A stretch of 9,875 bases of DNA, from positions 1 through 9,875 of the forward strand of contig CATXZX010000028.1 in NCBI GenBank assembly GCA_958404085.1. Direction: 5' to 3'. Every line of letters starts with the position of its first letter. Within the stretch, counting starts at the first letter, position 1. Both the position numbers and the translations under genes were made by a program. The notes below the pieces were generated by a model, which worked only from the letters and a program-made list of their open reading frames with translations, was not told the origin of the DNA and ran no database searches. This document shows positions 7,029 through 9,875 of this stretch, piece by piece. Source of the stretch: an uncultured Prevotellaceae bacterium. GTDB lineage: Bacteria; Bacteroidota; Bacteroidia; Bacteroidales; Bacteroidaceae.

Positions 7029-7298
7029 ATGGCACAGCAACAATCTGAAATCAGATATTTAACTCCGCCTACCGTAGAGGTGAAGAAGAAAAAGTATTGT
7101 CGCTTCAAAAAAAGCGGAATCAAGTACATCGATTATAAAGATCCTGAATTCTTGAAGAAATTCTTGAACGAGCAGGGTAAAATACTTCCCCGCCGCATTA
7201 CCGGAACTTCGCTTAAGTTCCAGCGTCGTATTGCACAGGCTGTGAAGAGAGCGCGCCATTTGGCTCTGCTTCCTTTCGTAACCGACATGATGAAATAA
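7029..7298 (+). CDS. rpsR: 30S ribosomal protein S18 (bS18)
   Basis: An 89-residue S18. Characteristic segments are KKKYCRFKKSGIKYIDYKD and the basic C-terminal half with GKILPRRITGTS and FQRRIAQAVKRARHLALLP. It starts 3 bp after the rpsF stop. S18 pairs with S6 on the 30S platform near the 3' end of 16S rRNA. In Bacteroidota, S18, S6 and S21 are reported to sequester the anti-Shine-Dalgarno tail, so the strong Shine-Dalgarno sequence before this very gene is notable. Confidence 0.97.
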   Translation: MAQQQSEIRYLTPPTVEVKKKKYCRFKKSGIKYIDYKDPEFLKKFLNEQGKILPRRITGTSLKFQRRIAQAVKRARHLALLPFVTDMMK

Positions 7299-7299
7299 T

Positions 7300-7306
7300 A
7301 AAGGAG
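7300..7306 (+). promoter_or_regulatory. Shine-Dalgarno sequence for rplI
   Basis: AAAGGAG sits 8 nt before the rplI ATG at 7315, in the 16-bp gap after rpsR. It is the second clear Shine-Dalgarno site of the window and lies in the same operon as the first. Confidence 0.75.
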
Positions 7307-7314
7307 AAGTTAGT

Positions 7315-7764
7315 ATGGAAATTATATTGAAAGAAGACGTAATAGGTTTAGGCTATAAGGACGATATCGTAAACGTAAAGAACGGTTACGGTCGCAACTA
7401 CCTCATTCCTACAGGAAAGGGCATTATTGCTTCTGATTCCGCAAAGAAAATTTTGGCTGAAAATCTGAAACAGCGTGCTCACAAACTTGAGAAAATCAAG
7501 AACGACGCACAGGCTGTGGCAGACAAGCTCGCAGCTATCGAGCCGTTGGTAATCGCTACGAAGGTGAGCGCTACCGGTGTTATTTACGGTTCGGTTAATA
7601 ACCTGCAGATTGCCGACGAACTCAAGAAACTTGGTTTCGAGATCGATCGCAAGATTATTGTTGTAAAGGACGTGAAGGAAGTAGGTTCCTACAAGGCAAC
7701 CGTGAAACTCCACAAGGAAGTTTCTGTTGAAATTCCTTTCGAAGTTGTAGCTGAAGCAAACTAA
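7315..7764 (+). CDS. rplI: 50S ribosomal protein L9 (bL9)
   Basis: A 149-residue L9, the usual length. The N-terminal rRNA-binding domain shows MEIILKEDVIGLGYKDD and VKNGYGRNYLIPTGKG. A long charged connecting helix follows (about 40-75), then the C-terminal domain with ATGVIYGSVNN and SYKATVKLHKEVSVEI. L9 binds 23S rRNA near the base of the L1 stalk and helps keep the reading frame. It ends the rpsF-rpsR-rplI operon; the terminator is 28 bp after the stop. Confidence 0.97.
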   Translation: MEIILKEDVIGLGYKDDIVNVKNGYGRNYLIPTGKGIIASDSAKKILAENLKQRAHKLEKIKNDAQAVADKLAAIEPLVIATKVSATGVIYGSVNNLQIADELKKLGFEIDRKIIVVKDVKEVGSYKATVKLHKEVSVEIPFEVVAEAN

Positions 7765-7792
7765 TAATCATACTGTAAGACGTTTATATACG

Positions 7793-7835
7793 AAACTCGC
7801 CGCAGATTCTTTCGGAATTTGCGGCGAGTTTTTTT
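7793..7835 (+). terminator. Rho-independent terminator of the rpsF-rpsR-rplI operon
   Basis: A 17-bp stem pairs 7793-7809 with 7815-7831, with one G-T pair and a 5-nt loop. A run of seven T (7829-7835) follows. This is the strongest-looking canonical terminator of the window. Confidence 0.92.
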
Positions 7836-7879
7836 GTATATAAGCCTTCCGGTCGGGAAATAGGTTATCTATGAATCCT

Positions 7880-7915
7880 AAAAAAACCTGTTGGAACAAT
7901 CGTTCCGACAGGTTT
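7880..7915 (-). terminator. Rho-independent terminator of the small lipoprotein gene
   Basis: Read on the minus strand, a 14-bp stem pairs 7915-7902 with 7897-7884, with one wobble pair and a 4-nt loop. It runs into seven T (complement of A 7880-7886). It lies 36 bp after the lipoprotein stop codon at 7952. Confidence 0.88.
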
Positions 7916-7951
7916 CAATTCTCTCTTTTGTTCGTTTGTAAATTCTTCGAC

Positions 7952-8137
7952 TTACTCAGCAACAATAGTTGTGTCGCTTTCTGCGCTTACAGAGTCAGCG
8001 CTCAAAGAATCAGCAGCCAAAGTATCGGTTGCCAAAGTGTCTTCAGCTACGGTTGCAGCAGGTTCCTGAGTTTTGTTACCGCAAGATGCGAAAGAAATAG
8101 CTGCGAAAGCTACGAACAAGAAAACTAATTTTTTCAT
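7952..8137 (-). CDS. Small acidic lipoprotein with pentapeptide repeats, function unknown
   Basis: A 61-residue protein. MKKLVFLFVAFAAISFASC is a lipoprotein signal peptide ending in a lipobox, with Cys19 as the lipidated residue, so about 43 residues would be exposed on a membrane. The mature part is acidic and low in complexity: residues 33-52 are four pentads of the form Asp-(Thr/Ser)-(Leu/Val)-(Ala/Ser)-(Ala/Thr), then a partial fifth. It has no Cys other than Cys19 and no aromatic residue after it. No acidic lipoprotein surface-export signal directly follows the Cys (it reads CGNKTQ). The gene stands alone with its own promoter and a strong terminator, which supports it being real despite its size. 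I do not recognise a named family; similar small Ala/Asp/Thr-rich lipoproteins seem common in Bacteroidales. Function unknown. Confidence 0.8.
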   Translation of the reverse strand: MKKLVFLFVAFAAISFASCGNKTQEPAATVAEDTLATDTLAADSLSADSVSAESDTTIVAE

Positions 8138-8188
8138 TTTTCTTCGTTTTTAAAACTGTAAAACAATCAATTGCTTATTAAAACGCTG

Positions 8189-8196
8189 CAAAGGTA
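8189..8196 (-). promoter_or_regulatory. -7 promoter element of the small lipoprotein gene
   Basis: The minus strand reads TACCTTTG, a perfect TAnnTTTG element, followed by GCAGCG. Transcription would start near 8183, giving a leader of about 45 nt. I see no good -33 TTTG at the expected distance. Confidence 0.6.
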
Positions 8197-8339
8197 CGTA
8201 CTTTTTTGATATATCGTGCATTTTCGGTCCTTTTTTTTGATGCGGAAGGCTCTTTTTTAACGAACGCCCTTGTAATTCGTTTTATCTCAGAGATATTTCT
8301 AAATATCGGGCCGGTATTTTTTTTCTCGCATATTAGTTG

Positions 8340-8347
8340 TATTTTTG
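8340..8347 (+). promoter_or_regulatory. -7 promoter element of mtaB
   Basis: TATTTTTG at 8340-8347 matches TAnnTTTG and lies 30 bp before the ATG at 8378. A T-rich stretch (8316-8324) occupies the -33 position without a clear TTTG. The leader would be about 25 nt and has no properly spaced Shine-Dalgarno sequence. Confidence 0.55.
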
Positions 8348-8377
8348 CAATCGCTTAGGGAAATACCATAAAATAGG

Positions 8378-9745
8378 ATGTCCGAAATGAAAGATGCCGC
8401 ATATTTGCAGAATACCTGCGCCGTTTATTATACGTTGGGATGCAAGTTGAATTTTGCCGAGACGGCTGCTTTGGAGGAGAAGCTCGCCGCCGTGGGAGTC
8501 CGCAAGGCTTGTCCCGGCGAACATGCCGATATTTGCATTATCAATACCTGTTCCGTGACCGATGTGGCCGATCACAAATGCCGCCAGACCATCCATAAGT
8601 TTGTACGGGCCCATTCAGATGCCTTTGTAGTCGTCATCGGTTGTTATGCGCAGCTTCAGCCCGAGGTTGTCGCTCAGATAGAAGGAGTCGACCTGGTTCT
8701 CGGTATGGAGCAGAAGGGACAGGTTCTCGATTACCTGTGCGAGATGTTTGCGGCCCGCCGGCGTGTTGCGTCCGATGCCGGTCCCGTTTCCTGCCACCGC
8801 GCCGTGGCTGGTCCTACGCGCGACATCCGTACTTTCGTACCCTCATGCTCCTGCGGCGACCGCACCCGCTATTTTCTCAAAGTGCAGGACGGCTGCGATT
8901 ATTACTGTACCTATTGCACGATACCCTATGCGCGCGGCCGTAGTCGCAATCCCTCCGTCTCATCCCTTGTGGAGCAGGCCGAGGAAGTGGCCCGTCGCGG
9001 CGGCAAGGAGATTGTTCTGACCGGGGTGAACATCGGCGATTTCGGCAAGACGACCGGCGAGTCCTTCTTCGAACTCGTCCGGGCGCTCGACGCAGTACGC
9101 GGTATCGAGCGCTACCGCATATCTTCCATCGAGCCGAATCTGCTGACCGATGAAATTATCGACTTCTGTGCGTCGTCGCGTAGCTTCATGCCGCATTTCC
9201 ATATCCCGTTGCAGAGCGGGAGCGACGAGGTCCTTCGCCTCATGCACCGGCGTTACGATACTTCATTCTTTGCCCGGAAAATCGAAAAAGTGCGTTCCGT
9301 CCTGCCCGATGCCTTTATCGGAGTCGATGTGATAGTCGGTACGCGGGGCGAGACGGCAGCTCTTTTCGAAGACACTTATCGTTTTATCCGTTCATTGGAC
9401 ATCTCCCAGCTCCACGTATTCAGTTATTCCGAACGTCCCGGAACCCAGGCACTGAAGATAGACCATGTCGTTTCGCCTGAGGACAAACATGAGCGCAGCC
9501 AGCGCCTTCTTGCGCTTTCCGAGCAAAAACGGAAGGCTTTTTATGCCCGCTTCGTGGGCCAGGTCCGTCCCGTTCTCGTCGAACACGCCAAACCCGGTAC
9601 ACCATTGGGCGGTTTTACCGACAATTACGTGCGTGTGGCTTTTTCTACCGAATGTTCCCTTTCGGATAACCAGTTGGCCGATGTCCGTTTAGGCGGATTC
9701 TCAGCGGACGAAAGTGTCCTGTCGGCCCGGCCGGTTTCCGATTAA
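8378..9745 (+). CDS. mtaB: tRNA t6A37 methylthiotransferase MtaB (radical SAM)
   Basis: A 455-residue methylthiotransferase. The N-terminal UPF0004 domain (about 15-125) has the three Fe-S cysteines Cys22 (TLGCKLN), Cys58 (NTCSVTD) and Cys89 (GCYAQL). The radical SAM domain (about 163-385) has Cys173-xxx-Cys177-xx-Cys180 in QDGCDYYCTYCTIPYARGRSR, then LTGVNIGDFG and HIPLQSGSDEVL. A C-terminal TRAM tRNA-binding domain occupies about 394-450. MtaB converts t6A to ms2t6A at position 37 of ANN-decoding tRNAs. The TLGCKLN and GTRGET (321-326) motifs favour MtaB over MiaB or RimO. Two extra cysteines occur at SCSCGD (157, 159), where I recall SCSRGD in relatives. Met4 (8387) is an alternative start. 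The glycosyltransferase gene starts 11 bp downstream, probably in the same operon. Confidence 0.93.
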   Translation: MSEMKDAAYLQNTCAVYYTLGCKLNFAETAALEEKLAAVGVRKACPGEHADICIINTCSVTDVADHKCRQTIHKFVRAHSDAFVVVIGCYAQLQPEVVAQIEGVDLVLGMEQKGQVLDYLCEMFAARRRVASDAGPVSCHRAVAGPTRDIRTFVPSCSCGDRTRYFLKVQDGCDYYCTYCTIPYARGRSRNPSVSSLVEQAEEVARRGGKEIVLTGVNIGDFGKTTGESFFELVRALDAVRGIERYRISSIEPNLLTDEIIDFCASSRSFMPHFHIPLQSGSDEVLRLMHRRYDTSFFARKIEKVRSVLPDAFIGVDVIVGTRGETAALFEDTYRFIRSLDISQLHVFSYSERPGTQALKIDHVVSPEDKHERSQRLLALSEQKRKAFYARFVGQVRPVLVEHAKPGTPLGGFTDNYVRVAFSTECSLSDNQLADVRLGGFSADESVLSARPVSD

Positions 9746-9756
9746 ATCCCTATTCT

Positions 9757-9875
9757 ATGCGTCCTGTCGCTATTGTGATACTCAATTGGAACGGCGCGGA
9801 TATGCTTCAGCGCTTTCTGCCCTCCGTGCTTGCGTCGGCCGGTTCGCTGGCCACGGTCTATGTGGCCGACAACGG
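9757..9875 (+). CDS. Glycosyltransferase family 2, 5' part only
   Basis: ATG at 9757 opens a frame of 39 complete codons running off the right edge. The N-terminus MRPVAIVILNWNGADMLQ, followed by VYVADNG, is the typical first strand and nucleotide-binding start of GT-A fold family 2 glycosyltransferases (VILNWNG ... VADN). It begins 11 bp after the mtaB stop without its own promoter or Shine-Dalgarno sequence, so it is likely co-transcribed with mtaB. Donor and acceptor sugars cannot be judged from this fragment. Confidence 0.82.
   Translation, partial: MRPVAIVILNWNGADMLQRFLPSVLASAGSLATVYVADN

Noticed and set aside
5835..7831. Shared CGAAACTC at the base of the rprXY and rplI terminator stems
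   Set aside because: Only eight bases, and the rest of the stems differ; probably a common terminator composition rather than a repeat family.
7871..8128. Plus-strand open frame of 85 codons opposite the lipoprotein gene
   Set aside because: It runs through the lipoprotein terminator and is antisense to a protein with a clear lipoprotein signal peptide.

Overview
The window looks like chromosomal DNA of a gut-type member of Bacteroidales (Bacteroidota). Three things point there. The intergenic regions carry the Bacteroidota promoter form (TTTG-like -33 element, about 20 bp, then TAnnTTTG). Most starts lack a Shine-Dalgarno (SD) sequence. The proteins (EF-G2-type elongation factor, RprX/RprY pair, S6/S18/L9 operon, MtaB) read closest to Bacteroidales versions as I remember them. 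Genus is not resolved; base composition is moderate, with a GC-richer right end.

Layout. Positions 1-722 (minus) hold the first two thirds of a HemW-type radical SAM protein, which runs off the left edge. Diverging from it is a 719-residue EF-G paralogue (944-3103), closed by an intrinsic terminator. About 360 bp without a gene follow. Next is a histidine kinase/response regulator pair recognisable as rprX-rprY (3545-5810), also closed by a terminator. A MarR-family regulator (5981-6469, minus) converges on that pair, and between them lies a perfect 28-bp inverted repeat with a 5-nt spacer. Diverging from marR is the ribosomal protein operon rpsF-rpsR-rplI (6684-7764) with a strong terminator. 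A tiny acidic lipoprotein gene (7952-8137, minus) has its own promoter and terminator. mtaB (8378-9745) and the first 39 codons of a family 2 glycosyltransferase (9757 onward) close the window.

Themes. Much of the window concerns translation: an elongation factor paralogue with altered GTPase motifs, three ribosomal proteins, and a tRNA methylthiotransferase. It also holds two transcriptional regulatory systems. The most interesting points are: (1) the EF-G paralogue has Ser in place of the catalytic His and an altered G4 motif, fitting the EF-G2 class reported to work without GTP hydrolysis; (2) strong SD sequences occur only before rpsR and rplI, although S18 helps form the pocket that hides the anti-SD in Bacteroidota ribosomes; (3) the long perfect hairpin between rprY and marR; (4) an rprX promoter so close to the start codon that the mRNA would be leaderless. 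I saw no tRNA, rRNA, CRISPR array, insertion sequence or phage gene. I did not find a wholly new multi-gene system.
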